From: Mesobacillus jeotgali | GTDB lineage: Bacteria; Bacillota; Bacilli; Bacillales; Cytobacillaceae | Direction: 5' to 3' | NCBI RefSeq assembly: GCF_031759225.1 | Contig: NZ_CP134494.1 | Span: 983,501-1,047,500, forward strand | Length of the DNA: 64,000 nt | Shown: positions 1 through 7,944 of the stretch, piece after piece | Position numbering within the stretch: the first letter of the stretch is position 1 | How the letters are laid out: every line of letters starts with the position of its first letter | The notes under the pieces: generated by a model | What the model saw: only the letters and a program-made list of their open reading frames with translations | Databases searched by the model: none | What the model was told of the DNA's origin: nothing | Program-made: the position numbers and the translations under genes

Positions 1-2
1 AA

Positions 3-617
3 TTCCCTAAATGGAAAAAGATTTCCGTCCCTGCAGACCAGGCGGTGATCAGCAGAATCCCAGAGTATGAACAGATTCTTTTTACATCTCCTGAAAGTGT
101 AAAAGAATTCTTTCAGATCATTTTTGATGCTGGAGTCGATATCAGGAAGGTGAAAGCAGACTTTTACGGCTGTTCCACAAAGTCTGTCAAGGCATTGAAT
201 GAAAAGGGATTTTTTGCAGAAGTAGAAGGGAAGATGCCTCCTGCTGGAAAGATGTTAATCGTAGGGAACAGTGATTTCGCGCAGAAATATAACCATGCAG
301 AAATGTTCCTAACCTCAATAAAGGTCGTCGACGAGCAATTCACGCCGATTTTTAATAGGATTCTTGAGGAAGCTTCTGTCAATACTGTCGTTTTGCCAAG
401 CAGCAGGGCTGTCAAAACAATTATAGAAGAAGGAATCATGAAGGAAATCATTCCCCAGCAGCTTTTGAAAACATCAAAGATTGTCTGCATGGGAGTCAGG
501 ACGGGAGAGGCTGCAATAGAATATGGAATTGTCCCGGATAAGGTGTTAGAATCACCAGATAAAACTGCTGTGGTGAATTGTTTAGCCAGAAAAGAATCTG
601 AACTGGCATTCGTGTAA
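3..617 (+). CDS. Uroporphyrinogen-III methyltransferase, C-terminal HemD-like domain (5' end outside window)
   Basis: The reading frame is open to the left edge of the window, so this is the tail of a larger protein; the GTG at 45 is not a convincing start. What is visible is a uroporphyrinogen-III synthase (HemD) fold: two similar halves, each with a 'LFTSPESVKEFF'-like or 'VVLPSSRAVKTII' segment followed by a glycine/threonine turn ('GCSTKSV', 'GVRTGEAA'). In Bacillaceae such a domain is often fused behind an S-adenosylmethionine uroporphyrinogen-III methyltransferase (CobA/SumT), which makes precorrin-2 for siroheme. The next two genes are sirB and sirC, the remaining siroheme steps, 28 bp and about 90 bp away, which supports that reading. 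Whether the HemD domain is active cannot be told here. It could also be a stand-alone HemD, but the siroheme context makes the fusion more likely. Confidence 0.75.
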   Translation, partial: FPKWKKISVPADQAVISRIPEYEQILFTSPESVKEFFQIIFDAGVDIRKVKADFYGCSTKSVKALNEKGFFAEVEGKMPPAGKMLIVGNSDFAQKYNHAEMFLTSIKVVDEQFTPIFNRILEEASVNTVVLPSSRAVKTIIEEGIMKEIIPQQLLKTSKIVCMGVRTGEAAIEYGIVPDKVLESPDKTAVVNCLARKESELAFV

Positions 618-645
618 TGGGCAGCTTTTAAAAGGAGAGATAGAT

Positions 646-1395
646 ATGGAAGCAACAGTATTCATCAGCCACGGAAGCAGAAGCGAGCAAGGAAACAAGG
701 TGTTTGTGTCATTCATCGAGAAGGTGATTTCAGCTGGGCAGAGTGCGATGGCGGCCTATGGCTTCCTTGAGAATGCCCGCCCGACCATTTTTGAAAGTGT
801 TGAATCATCCATTCTCAAAGGGGCAACCTCGGTAACCGTCGTTCCGGTGCTTCTGCTTCCGGGAATCCATGCAAATGTGGATATACCTGAAGAATTGGAA
901 AAAGTCAGCCTTAAGTACCCGGAGGTTACGATTTGCTATGGTGAGCCGCTTGGTGTGAATGATACGATACTGGAAGTCGTCCTGGACCGCTTGAAGGAAC
1001 AAGGCTTCTCGGGCAGCGAGTCGGAAGGCGTCCTGCTTGTCGGACATGGCAGCAGAGATCCACTGGCTGCGACGGAATTCGAGAAATTAGCAGGAAGAGT
1101 TCAGGGGAAAGTTCATACAAAAGTTGAAACAGGCTATATAACAACGCAGCCTTTTTACGGAGAAAATCTAATGGCAAGCCATGAATCCAAGAAGGTGTAC
1201 GTACTGCCATTCTTGCTTTATACAGGCGGTTTTACTGTTAAAATGGAAGAAACAATCACTAACATACTGGTTCAATACCCAGAGAAAGAAATCGTTCTGT
1301 GCGAACCAATTGGATTTGATGACCGTCTTGGTGACCTGCTTCTGCAGAGAGCAGGAGAAGCCAGGAAGAGGCGAAAATCGCTTGTTAAATTGTGA
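646..1395 (+). CDS. sirB: Sirohydrochlorin ferrochelatase SirB
   Basis: Inserts Fe2+ into sirohydrochlorin to give siroheme, the cofactor of sulfite and nitrite reductases. The 249-residue protein has the CbiX/SirB pattern: an N-terminal 'FISHGSR' and a second 'LVGHGSRDP' near residue 130, i.e. two homologous halves each with the metal-binding histidine. A Shine-Dalgarno AAAGGAGAG lies 8-9 bases before the ATG. It follows the CobA/HemD tail by 28 bp and precedes sirC, the order of B. subtilis ylnD-ylnE-ylnF at the end of the cysH sulfate-assimilation operon. That operon may therefore continue to the left of the window, which I cannot see. Confidence 0.9.
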   Translation: MEATVFISHGSRSEQGNKVFVSFIEKVISAGQSAMAAYGFLENARPTIFESVESSILKGATSVTVVPVLLLPGIHANVDIPEELEKVSLKYPEVTICYGEPLGVNDTILEVVLDRLKEQGFSGSESEGVLLVGHGSRDPLAATEFEKLAGRVQGKVHTKVETGYITTQPFYGENLMASHESKKVYVLPFLLYTGGFTVKMEETITNILVQYPEKEIVLCEPIGFDDRLGDLLLQRAGEARKRRKSLVKL

Positions 1396-1482
1396 ACACT
1401 GCCAATAAAAATAGATGTTCGCAACAAATTTGTGAACAACGTCAATATATTAGAATCCGCAACGTAAATGGAGAGTGGAAGA

Positions 1483-2109
1483 ATGCTATACTCTATGAAC
1501 CTTCGAATATCTGATCGTAATGCAGTGGTGATTGGCGGAGGCAAGGTCGCTCACCGTAAAGTACTGGGGTTGCTGGATGCTGGAGCAAAAGTGAAGGTAG
1601 TCAGTCCTGATTTAACAAGCGAATTGATGGGTCTTGCTGAAGCAGGCGAGATTTCCTGGCAGCCTGAGCAATACACGAAAAAAGTTCTTGAAGGAGCATT
1701 TCTTGTGATTGCCGCGACCAATGACAGCGAGACGAATCTGCAAGTTAAGAAGGATGCTTTACCACATCAATTGGTCAATCTTGCAGACAATCCGGAAGAA
1801 TCGGACTTCCAGGTTCCATCAGTCATCAAAAGAGGGAAACTGACCATTGCTGTTTCAACATCGGGAGCAAGCCCGGTGCTCGCTAAAAAGATTTGCACCC
1901 AGATGGAGCAGATGTTTGATGAACAATATGAGAGCTATCTGGAGTTCCTGGCAGCAAGCCGGAAAGAAATCAAAGTCTCTGTCAAAGATGAGGCAATAAA
2001 AAGAAGGCTTCTTAGAACAATAGCAGACGAGAGTTTCATGAAAGATCCAGATCGAAAACAAAGGTTTGCAAGGCTGCTGGAAGAAGCAATCAGTGAGGAG
2101 GGAAGGTAA
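1483..2109 (+). CDS. sirC: Precorrin-2 dehydrogenase SirC
   Basis: NAD-dependent oxidation of precorrin-2 to sirohydrochlorin in siroheme synthesis. The N-terminal Rossmann motif 'VVIGGGKVAHRK' (about residues 14-25) and the 'VVSPD' and 'VIAATND' segments are typical of the SirC/Met8p/CysG N-terminal family; about 208 residues is the usual size for the single-function enzyme. The longest frame starts at ATG 1468, but a GGAG at 1470-1473 stands nine bases before ATG 1483 and the protein then begins MLYSMNLRI, as expected for the family, so 1483 is chosen. It is the last gene of the siroheme group. Confidence 0.88.
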   Translation: MLYSMNLRISDRNAVVIGGGKVAHRKVLGLLDAGAKVKVVSPDLTSELMGLAEAGEISWQPEQYTKKVLEGAFLVIAATNDSETNLQVKKDALPHQLVNLADNPEESDFQVPSVIKRGKLTIAVSTSGASPVLAKKICTQMEQMFDEQYESYLEFLAASRKEIKVSVKDEAIKRRLLRTIADESFMKDPDRKQRFARLLEEAISEEGR

Positions 2110-2351
2110 AGTGCAAGAATGCGCACTATTACTTTCCTTTTTTTTGCGTTTAAGCTCAAAGTGTGGTTTTACAACCAGCGCGTTCTTGAACTCAACCGGT
2201 GTCTGTTTTAGCGAAAGAAGATAACAGTTTCAACAGCATATACTGGAAATGATATTACAATACATATGAAATCAACGAACTATCGTTGCCAGCGGAGAGA
2301 ATAATTGGCAATTAACAGTCCGCAGACGACCGGAAATCTGATTCACTAAGG

Positions 2352-2389
2352 AAAAAAAGGGACGTCCAGCAAAACTGGAAGTCCCTTTT
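2352..2389 (-). terminator. Rho-independent terminator of the acidic surface protein gene
   Basis: An inverted repeat pairs AAAAGGGAC with GTCCCTTTT and CCAG with CTGG around a short A-rich loop. On the minus strand it is followed by a run of seven T. It stands about 12 bases past the stop codon at 2401. The rest of 2110-2350 shows no gene or clear signal. Confidence 0.8.
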
Positions 2390-2400
2390 CTGTGTTACGA

Positions 2401-4419
2401 TTATTTAGTTTCTTCCTCAACGATGACTTCCTCAGTCACAGTTTCAGCAGACTTTTCAAATACAGCAAGTACAGCAGAAATCAAAGCAGCAAATTTCTGT
2501 GCAATTTCACTTGCATGTAAGCTAGCCTTAGACTCAGCTTTATTGTCAGCAGAAGGATTTACTTTTGCTTCCTCAGCAGCAGCTTCTTCAGTAACCTCTT
2601 CAGTAGCAGTTTCTTCAGCAACAGCTTCAGTAGCAGTTTCTTTAGCAACAACTTCTTCAGCAGCTTCTTCAGTAGTAGTTTCCTCAGTTACAGCTTCTTC
2701 AGTCACTTCTTCAGTAGCAGTTTCTTCAGCAGCGTCTTCAGTAACAACCTCTTCAGTCACTTCAACAGACAAAGCAACAGCTGAATTTTTGTTAGCTTTC
2801 TCTTTAGCAACATCGCTAGCATTGAAAGCCTTAGAGTTCATTTTGTTGGCAACAGAGGGAGATACTTTTGCGTCTTCTTCAGTTACTTCTTCAGTTACTT
2901 CTTCAGTAGCAGTTTCTTCAGCAACAGCTTCTTCAGCAGCTTCTTCAGTAGTAGTTTCCTCAGTTACAGCTTCTTCAGTCACTTCTTCAGTAACAGTTTC
3001 TTCAGCAGCGTCTTCAGTAACAACCTCTTCAGTCACTTCAACAGACAAAGCAACAGCTGAATTTTCGTTAGCTTTCTCTTTAGCGACATCGCTTGCGTTA
3101 AAAGCCTTAGAGTTCATTTTGTTGGCAATAGAAGGAGATACTTTTGCGTCTTCTTCAGTAACGTCTTCTTCAGTAACGTCTTCTTCAGTAACGTCTTCTT
3201 CAGTAACGTCTTCTTCAGTAACGTCTTCTTCAGTAACGTCTTCTTCAGTAACGTCTTCTTCAGTAACGTCTTCTTCAGTAACGTCTTCTTCAGTAACGTC
3301 TTCTTCAGTAACGTCTTCTTCAGTAACGTCTTCTTCAGTAACGTCTTCTTCAGTAACGTCTTCTTCAGTAGCGTCTTCTTCAGTAACGTCTTCTTCAGTA
3401 ACGTCTTCTTCAGTAGCGTCTTCTTCAGTAACGTCTTCTTCAGTAGCGTCTTCTTCAGTAACGTCTTCTTCAGTAGCGTCTTCTTCAGTAACGTCTTCTT
3501 CAGTAGCGTCTTCTTCAGTAACGTCTTCTTCAGTGACATCTTCTTCAGTTACTTCAACAGATAAAGCAACAGCTGAATTTTCGTTAGCTTTCTCTTTAGC
3601 AACATCGCTTGCATTGAATGCACTGGACTTCATTTTGTTAGCGATAGAAGGAGATTCCTTATCTTCAGTATCTTCTTCATCTTCGTCATCTTCGTCTTCT
3701 TCAGTCTTTACAGTTGCATCAGTATCAAGATCGATATCTTCAGAATCTGAGTCATTTTCTTCCTCTTCTTCTGTTTTTACAGTTGCTTCTGTATCTAGGT
3801 CGATGTCTTCTGATTCCTCTTCAGAGTCCTCTTCAGTGGCTTCTTCATCTTCCTTTTTCATTTCAGTGTCAGCCTCAGGCTTAGTATCCTCTTCTTCTTT
3901 GGCTGCATCAGTTTCTGCAACTTCCTCTGATTCAGAGTCAACATCTGTTTCATCAGTAACAATTGGCTCAAGTTCTACAACTTCTACAGTTTCTTCCACT
4001 ACAGGTTCCTGAGTGACTGTTTCTTCTGTTGGAACTTCCTCAGTTGGCACCTCTTTGACAGGCGGTTGCTGATTTGTTGTGTGTACGGCTGCATTTGGTG
4101 CCGCGTGCTTTTTGGCAGTTTCGCTTGCATGAATGCCGGCCTGTGACTTTGATGCTTTTTCCTGAGCTTCTCCCTTTGCTGCAGCTTTTGGCTGAACCTT
4201 GACTGCAGGCTTAGCAGGAGTTGCTTTTACATTAGCCTTTTTATTAACAACCTGAACCTTTGCTGGTTTCGCTTTGTGAGATTGTTCAACCTTCACTTTT
4301 TCCGGTCCTGCAGCTTGAGTGAAATGGCCTCCCGTCAGTACTCCGATTGACAATACTCCAGCTAGCATAAAAGATTTCACAACTTTAGTTCCATTGATAT
4401 TATTTTTCATTTTCATCAT
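2401..4419 (-). CDS. Secreted acidic repeat protein (five-residue TEED repeats)
   Basis: A 672-residue protein with a signal peptide (basic start, hydrophobic stretch to about residue 30, cleavage probably after FTQA at 33-36). Residues 38-115 are rich in Lys/Ala/Pro; the rest is extremely acidic. Residues about 294-423 are 26 tandem TEED(V/A) units encoded by near-identical 15 bp repeats. Three longer copies of a 'KAFNASDVAKEKANENSA' type segment separate the acidic blocks, and variants of the same helix ('GIHASETAKK', 'SLHASEIAQK') occur near both ends. I see no LPxTG, LysM, S-layer homology or transmembrane anchor. GGGAG stands six bases before ATG 4419. It follows another secreted-protein gene by ten bases. 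Function unknown; an extracellular or wall-associated polyanion is inference. Confidence 0.8.
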   Translation of the reverse strand: MMKMKNNINGTKVVKSFMLAGVLSIGVLTGGHFTQAAGPEKVKVEQSHKAKPAKVQVVNKKANVKATPAKPAVKVQPKAAAKGEAQEKASKSQAGIHASETAKKHAAPNAAVHTTNQQPPVKEVPTEEVPTEETVTQEPVVEETVEVVELEPIVTDETDVDSESEEVAETDAAKEEEDTKPEADTEMKKEDEEATEEDSEEESEDIDLDTEATVKTEEEEENDSDSEDIDLDTDATVKTEEDEDDEDEEDTEDKESPSIANKMKSSAFNASDVAKEKANENSAVALSVEVTEEDVTEEDVTEEDATEEDVTEEDATEEDVTEEDATEEDVTEEDATEEDVTEEDVTEEDATEEDVTEEDVTEEDVTEEDVTEEDVTEEDVTEEDVTEEDVTEEDVTEEDVTEEDVTEEDVTEEDVTEEDVTEEDAKVSPSIANKMNSKAFNASDVAKEKANENSAVALSVEVTEEVVTEDAAEETVTEEVTEEAVTEETTTEEAAEEAVAEETATEEVTEEVTEEDAKVSPSVANKMNSKAFNASDVAKEKANKNSAVALSVEVTEEVVTEDAAEETATEEVTEEAVTEETTTEEAAEEVVAKETATEAVAEETATEEVTEEAAAEEAKVNPSADNKAESKASLHASEIAQKFAALISAVLAVFEKSAETVTEEVIVEEETK
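3151..3540 (-). repeat. 26 tandem units of 15 bp inside the acidic surface protein gene
   Basis: Exactly 26 consecutive 15 bp units can be counted on the + strand, each ending in TTCTTCAGTA with the start varying only between ACGTC and GCGTC. On the coding strand the units read Thr-Glu-Glu-Asp-Val, or Ala when GTT becomes GCT. Because the period is a multiple of three, length changes keep the frame open. The near-identity at synonymous sites suggests recent expansion or homogenisation. The array also opens long spurious frames on the other strand. Confidence 0.95.
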
Positions 4420-4429
4420 TCGCTCCCTT

Positions 4430-5311
4430 TTAATTAACGTGATCCGTGACTATTGCGCCGGTATACGGTAAAAAAGCAGGAGCTTTTAGCGGTGGTGGGG
4501 AAGGTGGGGCATTAACCCACTGGCTTTGAAAAACAGCGACCCGCGATGTAAATGGCTGCAAGAGATTTAATTGAAATGTTTCATCCCAAACAAACCATTT
4601 ATCGCTAAAAAGGGTGTTCGTGTTTCCATAACTTGTCCTGTCGCCTGAAGGCCCCCCAGAAGCCTTCGTGCGTGAAGGAGGATTAGGCAGGTTGTCTCCT
4701 TTAGGATACCTCTCGTTTTGTGATGGATCATTTTCATCCTTTTTTGCAGGAGGCATTTTTCTGATTTCCGTCTTTGCTGCCTTTTTGACAATGGACGGTG
4801 TTTCATTAGACTCCTTGGATGGCTCAACCTTCTCCTCCAGACCAGGAGATCTTCGCTCTGTTTCTTTTGCGTATTGATCTTTAATATGTATGGATTTTAA
4901 CGCACCTTTTTTATTTTGGTCATTGCTGTGTTTTTGTTTAGGGTTTACCTGATTTGGCTTGTCGTTGTTCGATGCCTTAGTCTTTTTGGGCTGTGCTGCC
5001 TTCTGATCCTTTTTGGATGATGAGGCATTCCCATTTACTTTCACTGCATCGGCCGGTGTTTCTTTAGGCTTGGGCTGGACGGTTTTCTGAACGGCTTGTT
5101 TCTGCACAGGCCGGTTTTGAACGGCGGGTTGTGCAGGAGATTTTTCAGAAATCCTGACATTATTTGCTTTGTCTGGAACGTTAGCCTGTTCAGCCGCCAC
5201 AGGCTTTGGACCCTTTCCGGGGGTTTCCCCTTTTTCAGCGAAAGCCATATCTGGGACCAGCATTGCCGCACCAGCAATAAAGCCAGTTATGAGTAATTGT
5301 CGGAAGTGCAT
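4430..5311 (-). CDS. Secreted basic low-complexity protein, unknown function
   Basis: I do not recognise this 293-residue protein. It has a signal peptide (MHFRQLLITGF..., cleavage likely after DMAFA), then a long Lys/Gln/Asn/Pro-rich, presumably disordered and basic region to about residue 215, and a different C-terminal tail rich in Trp, Phe and Pro ('WFVWDETFQLNLLQPF', 'NAPPSPPPLKAP'). The longest frame begins 18 bases upstream, but those codons are the ribosome binding site itself (AAAGGAGGTG), so ATG 5311 is the start. The stop is ten bases before the next gene, the strongly acidic repeat protein, so the two are probably one operon making an oppositely charged secreted pair. That pairing is inference. 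Confidence 0.7.
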   Translation of the reverse strand: MHFRQLLITGFIAGAAMLVPDMAFAEKGETPGKGPKPVAAEQANVPDKANNVRISEKSPAQPAVQNRPVQKQAVQKTVQPKPKETPADAVKVNGNASSSKKDQKAAQPKKTKASNNDKPNQVNPKQKHSNDQNKKGALKSIHIKDQYAKETERRSPGLEEKVEPSKESNETPSIVKKAAKTEIRKMPPAKKDENDPSQNERYPKGDNLPNPPSRTKASGGPSGDRTSYGNTNTLFSDKWFVWDETFQLNLLQPFTSRVAVFQSQWVNAPPSPPPLKAPAFLPYTGAIVTDHVN

Positions 5312-5394
5312 TCTTTCACCTCCTTTCAAAATAAGATTCTCTCTGGGATAGCATTCAGGATTTTAAACCTGTTTTTGTCGGTTTTTGGAGGATT

Positions 5395-5424
5395 TTAATA
5401 GAAACCGTTCTTTTAACCTATCAA
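5395..5424 (-). promoter_or_regulatory. Candidate sigma-A promoter for the secreted protein pair
   Basis: On the minus strand TTGATA, an 18 bp spacer and TATTAA lie about 85 bases upstream of ATG 5311. The match is fair, not perfect. Confidence 0.4.
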
Positions 5425-5586
5425 GCTATTCAAATAGAAGTGGAAAAACTGATTCAAATTTCCCCTCTTTTTGGTACTTATTATTCTGAGTGGTAAATAA
5501 TTGGTATTCCTTTCTCTTGCTCTTTTATAAAAAAGGAGTAGAATGGGAATTATGCTTTAACCGTTTAAATGAAAGAAGGATACATC

Positions 5587-6504
5587 ATGAACAATCTTAA
5601 AATCTATTTGATTCTTACCGGTGTCATGTTCTTGTGGGGATTGAATGTCACGGCGCTTAAGGTAATAGTGGGGAACTTCCCGCCAATTACGATCACCTCT
5701 CTGCGCGTATTCACCGCAGGAGTCTCGGTCTTTATCATTCTCTTTTTTATGAAAAAAGTCCGGCTGCCATCCAGAAAAGAGTGGACCTATATTATCGGAG
5801 GCAGCATCCTGAATGTAACTGGGCACCATATGTTTCTTGGTCTTGGTTTAAAGGTAACTTCGGCGGTTAACGGTGGTTTGATTCTCGGTCTGGGGCCCTT
5901 GCTGACTGCTTCGATGGCCATCTTATTCCTGGGAAGGAAGCTGACATTCGTCCGGACACTTGGCTTTATTTTCGGAGGAATAGGCGTTTCATTGACTGTG
6001 CTGGCAGGAAGTTCAGGTTTATCTGGCATGTCGATTGGGGATTTCTATGTGTTTCTCTCCATTCTTTCACAAGCGATCAGCTTCATCATCATATCCAAAG
6101 CAGCAAAAACATTGGACCCCCGACTGTTGACCGGGTATATGCTCGTCATTGGTTCGTTTATGTTGTTCCTGATTGGTTTATGGAAGGAGCCAGGTGGATT
6201 GGCAAGCCTCGGAAATGGTTCAGCCGGAGTTTGGAGCATCTTCTTCGCATCAGCGATCTTTGCCACCGCAGTTGGGCATATGCTATACAACTACGCAATC
6301 GGCCAGGCAGGACCGGCAGAAGCATCCATATTCCTGAACTTGAATACATTCCTGTCCATCTTGTTCGCAGCCATCTTCCTTGGCGAGCATATCACATCCG
6401 CTCATCTGCTGGGCCTGATATTCATCGTATCCGGAGTTATATTCGGTTCGGGAGCGCTTGAGGAACTGATGCTGAGAAACAAGATGAAACGAAATGCAGC
6501 TTAA
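5587..6504 (+). CDS. DMT-family (EamA) membrane transporter
   Basis: A 305-residue integral membrane protein with about ten hydrophobic segments arranged as two EamA repeats, the drug/metabolite transporter layout. The N-terminal repeat opens with 'ILTGVMFLWGLNVTALKV' and the C-terminal repeat ends with 'LGEHITSAHLLGLIFIVSGV', both typical. Members export amino acids, purines or other small metabolites; the substrate cannot be inferred. The longest frame starts at 5569, but its first codons are the Shine-Dalgarno region (GAAAGAAGGA), so ATG 5587 is preferred. It is a single-gene unit with its own terminator. Confidence 0.88.
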   Translation: MNNLKIYLILTGVMFLWGLNVTALKVIVGNFPPITITSLRVFTAGVSVFIILFFMKKVRLPSRKEWTYIIGGSILNVTGHHMFLGLGLKVTSAVNGGLILGLGPLLTASMAILFLGRKLTFVRTLGFIFGGIGVSLTVLAGSSGLSGMSIGDFYVFLSILSQAISFIIISKAAKTLDPRLLTGYMLVIGSFMLFLIGLWKEPGGLASLGNGSAGVWSIFFASAIFATAVGHMLYNYAIGQAGPAEASIFLNLNTFLSILFAAIFLGEHITSAHLLGLIFIVSGVIFGSGALEELMLRNKMKRNAA

Positions 6505-6515
6505 TATGATTGTTT

Positions 6516-6541
6516 AAGCAGGGCTTCGGCTCTGCTTTTTT
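6516..6541 (+). terminator. Terminator of the DMT transporter gene
   Basis: AAGCAG and CTGCTT enclose a GGC-TTCG-GC(T) tetraloop hairpin followed by TTTTTT. Confidence 0.85.
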
Positions 6542-6559
6542 GCGGTGTAAAACAACCAA

Positions 6560-6705
6560 CCGGTATTAAATTATCTCAACTGGTATTAAAATCAATCTTA
6601 CTTGTATTAAAACTGATAATGTGCCAAACGGGGATTAAAGCTGAATCAACGGGGATTAAAACTGAATCAACGGGGATTATATTCATTCCAACAAGGATTA
6701 AAATT
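6560..6705. repeat. Intergenic array of degenerate ~21 bp repeats (GGGATTAAA / GGTATTAAA)
   Basis: ATTAAA or a close variant recurs at 6565, 6585, 6606, 6634, 6655, 6676 and 6697, mostly 20-21 bp apart. Each is preceded by GGT or GGG and often by CAAC. No reading frame, no CRISPR-like spacer structure. It lies between the DMT terminator and the sigma-54 promoter region of the next gene. Confidence 0.7.
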
Positions 6706-6803
6706 GATTTTACGTGGAAAAAACAATCCCCGCGAGGAATGCATAATATAATTACCTCTAGATAAAGCTGGCTGGAAGTTCAAAATCCCGGCTTAAAGTT
6801 CAA

Positions 6804-6844
6804 AGTGTCCATACCCTACAAAAAACGTACTGATTTTGGACACT
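6804..6844 (+). promoter_or_regulatory. Upstream activating dyad for the sigma-54 activator (wide spacing)
   Basis: AGTGTCC at 6804-6810 and GGACACT at 6838-6844 form an inverted repeat with a 27 bp gap. The same half-sites, 7 bp apart, precede the second -24/-12 promoter of this window at 12097. The centre lies about 85 bp upstream of the expected transcription start. Confidence 0.6.
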
Positions 6845-6882
6845 AATATTTAATAAACTCTATATTTTATGCAAATCAGACC

Positions 6883-6900
6883 TTGGCATGATTCTTGCTT
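6883..6900 (+). promoter_or_regulatory. Sigma-54 (SigL) -24/-12 promoter of the SDR gene
   Basis: TTGGCAT-GATTC-TTGC at 6883-6898. GG (6885-6886) and GC (6897-6898) are separated by exactly ten bases, as required for sigma-54. The gene start is 45 bases further on. Confidence 0.8.
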
Positions 6901-6942
6901 TATATAAAACTAACAACTTTATTAAAGTGGAGGTCAGGAAAA

Positions 6943-7710
6943 ATGAAAATGAGCGAAGCAATAGCAATTGTTACAGGTGGGGCGTCTGGTTTGGGGGAAG
7001 CGACGGTCAGGAGAATTGTTGAACAGGGCGGGAAGGCTGCAATTCTTGATTTAAATGTGGAAAGCGGCGTAGCTCTCGTTAAAGAACTTGGAGAGCAGAC
7101 TGTTTTTATCAAAACAGATGTAACGAGCGAGGAAGAAGTCTCGAATGCGATCCACAAATCAATTGAATCCTTCGGGTCTATCAACACAGTTGTGAACTGT
7201 GCCGGCATCGGGGTTGCAGGCAAACTGCTTTCGCGCAAAGGTGTCCATTCACTGGACATGTTTTCAAAAGTAATCTCCATCAACTTGATTGGCACCTTCA
7301 ATGTCATCAGGCTTGCCTCAGAGCGAATGTCCAAAAACGAAGCGAATGAACTAGGTGAGCGGGGCATCATCATCAATACAGCATCCGTTGCCGCATTTGA
7401 CGGCCAGATTGGGCAGGCGGCCTATAGTGCTTCAAAAGGCGGAGTAGTCGGCATGACGCTGCCAATTGCAAGGGAGCTTGCTTCATACGGCATCAGGGTG
7501 ATGACCATTGCTCCTGGACTGTTCCATACGCCAATGTTCGATTCTCTGCCAGAAGAAGCAAGGGACTCTCTTGGAAAAATGATGCCATTCCCTCAGCGAC
7601 TTGGCTATCCAGAAGAGTATGCACAGCTTGCTGAAAGCATCCTGACAAACCCAATGCTGAATGGCGAAACGATCCGGCTGGATGGAGCCATCAGAATGCA
7701 GCCGAAATAA
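6943..7710 (+). CDS. Short-chain dehydrogenase, 3-hydroxyacyl-CoA dehydrogenase (HSD10-like)
   Basis: A 255-residue classical SDR. '[13 protein letters not shown]' is the NAD-binding glycine motif, 'NCAGIG' is the second family motif, and 'YSASKGG' gives the catalytic Tyr-x3-Lys. '[15 protein letters not shown]' after the active site is typical of type II 3-hydroxyacyl-CoA dehydrogenases (HSD10, acting on 3-hydroxy-2-methylbutyryl-CoA and similar). The beta-oxidation operon at 12.2-16 kb fits that role. GTGGAGGTC eight bases upstream selects ATG 6943; the longer frame from 6895 would start at the -12 element of the promoter. A -24/-12 promoter and activator half-sites precede it, so it is probably controlled by the activator encoded at 9895. 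Its terminator follows directly. Confidence 0.85.
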   Translation: MKMSEAIAIVTGGASGLGEATVRRIVEQGGKAAILDLNVESGVALVKELGEQTVFIKTDVTSEEEVSNAIHKSIESFGSINTVVNCAGIGVAGKLLSRKGVHSLDMFSKVISINLIGTFNVIRLASERMSKNEANELGERGIIINTASVAAFDGQIGQAAYSASKGGVVGMTLPIARELASYGIRVMTIAPGLFHTPMFDSLPEEARDSLGKMMPFPQRLGYPEEYAQLAESILTNPMLNGETIRLDGAIRMQPK

Positions 7711-7719
7711 TATTATTCA

Positions 7720-7752
7720 GCCCTCATCCTCTAGCAGGAGAGGGGTTTTTTC
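7720..7752 (+). terminator. Terminator of the SDR gene
   Basis: CCCTC-A-TCCT pairs with AGGA-G-AGGGG around CTAGC, followed by TTTTTT. Confidence 0.85.
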
Positions 7753-7870
7753 AATAGGCGGAAGCATACTGTCACTTTACGCATTAGCCGGCATGAGCGA
7801 TTGGCGCTGCCCGTTTGTGGCGGGGGGTGACAAAGGGGGAAGGACTCTCTTTTGTGGAAAAATTTTCGCG

Positions 7871-7899
7871 TTGTGGAAAGTCCAGAAAACGAATATGAT
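7871..7899 (+). promoter_or_regulatory. Candidate sigma-A promoter of the LysM protein gene
   Basis: TTGTGG, 17 bp spacer, TATGAT; 45 bases upstream of the GTG start. Confidence 0.55.
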
Positions 7900-7944
7900 A
7901 TTTTTGCAATATAACATCTTAAGAGAGAGCAGGGGACAACTAGA

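Noticed and set aside
3114..3539. Lys/Leu/Thr repeat frame on the minus strand
   Set aside because: A shifted frame of the same 15 bp array; its composition follows from the repeat alone.
2423..4012. 529-codon Ser/Val/Thr frame on the + strand
   Set aside because: It is the antisense image of the acidic repeat gene: the 15 bp period keeps several frames open. No ribosome binding site or domain.
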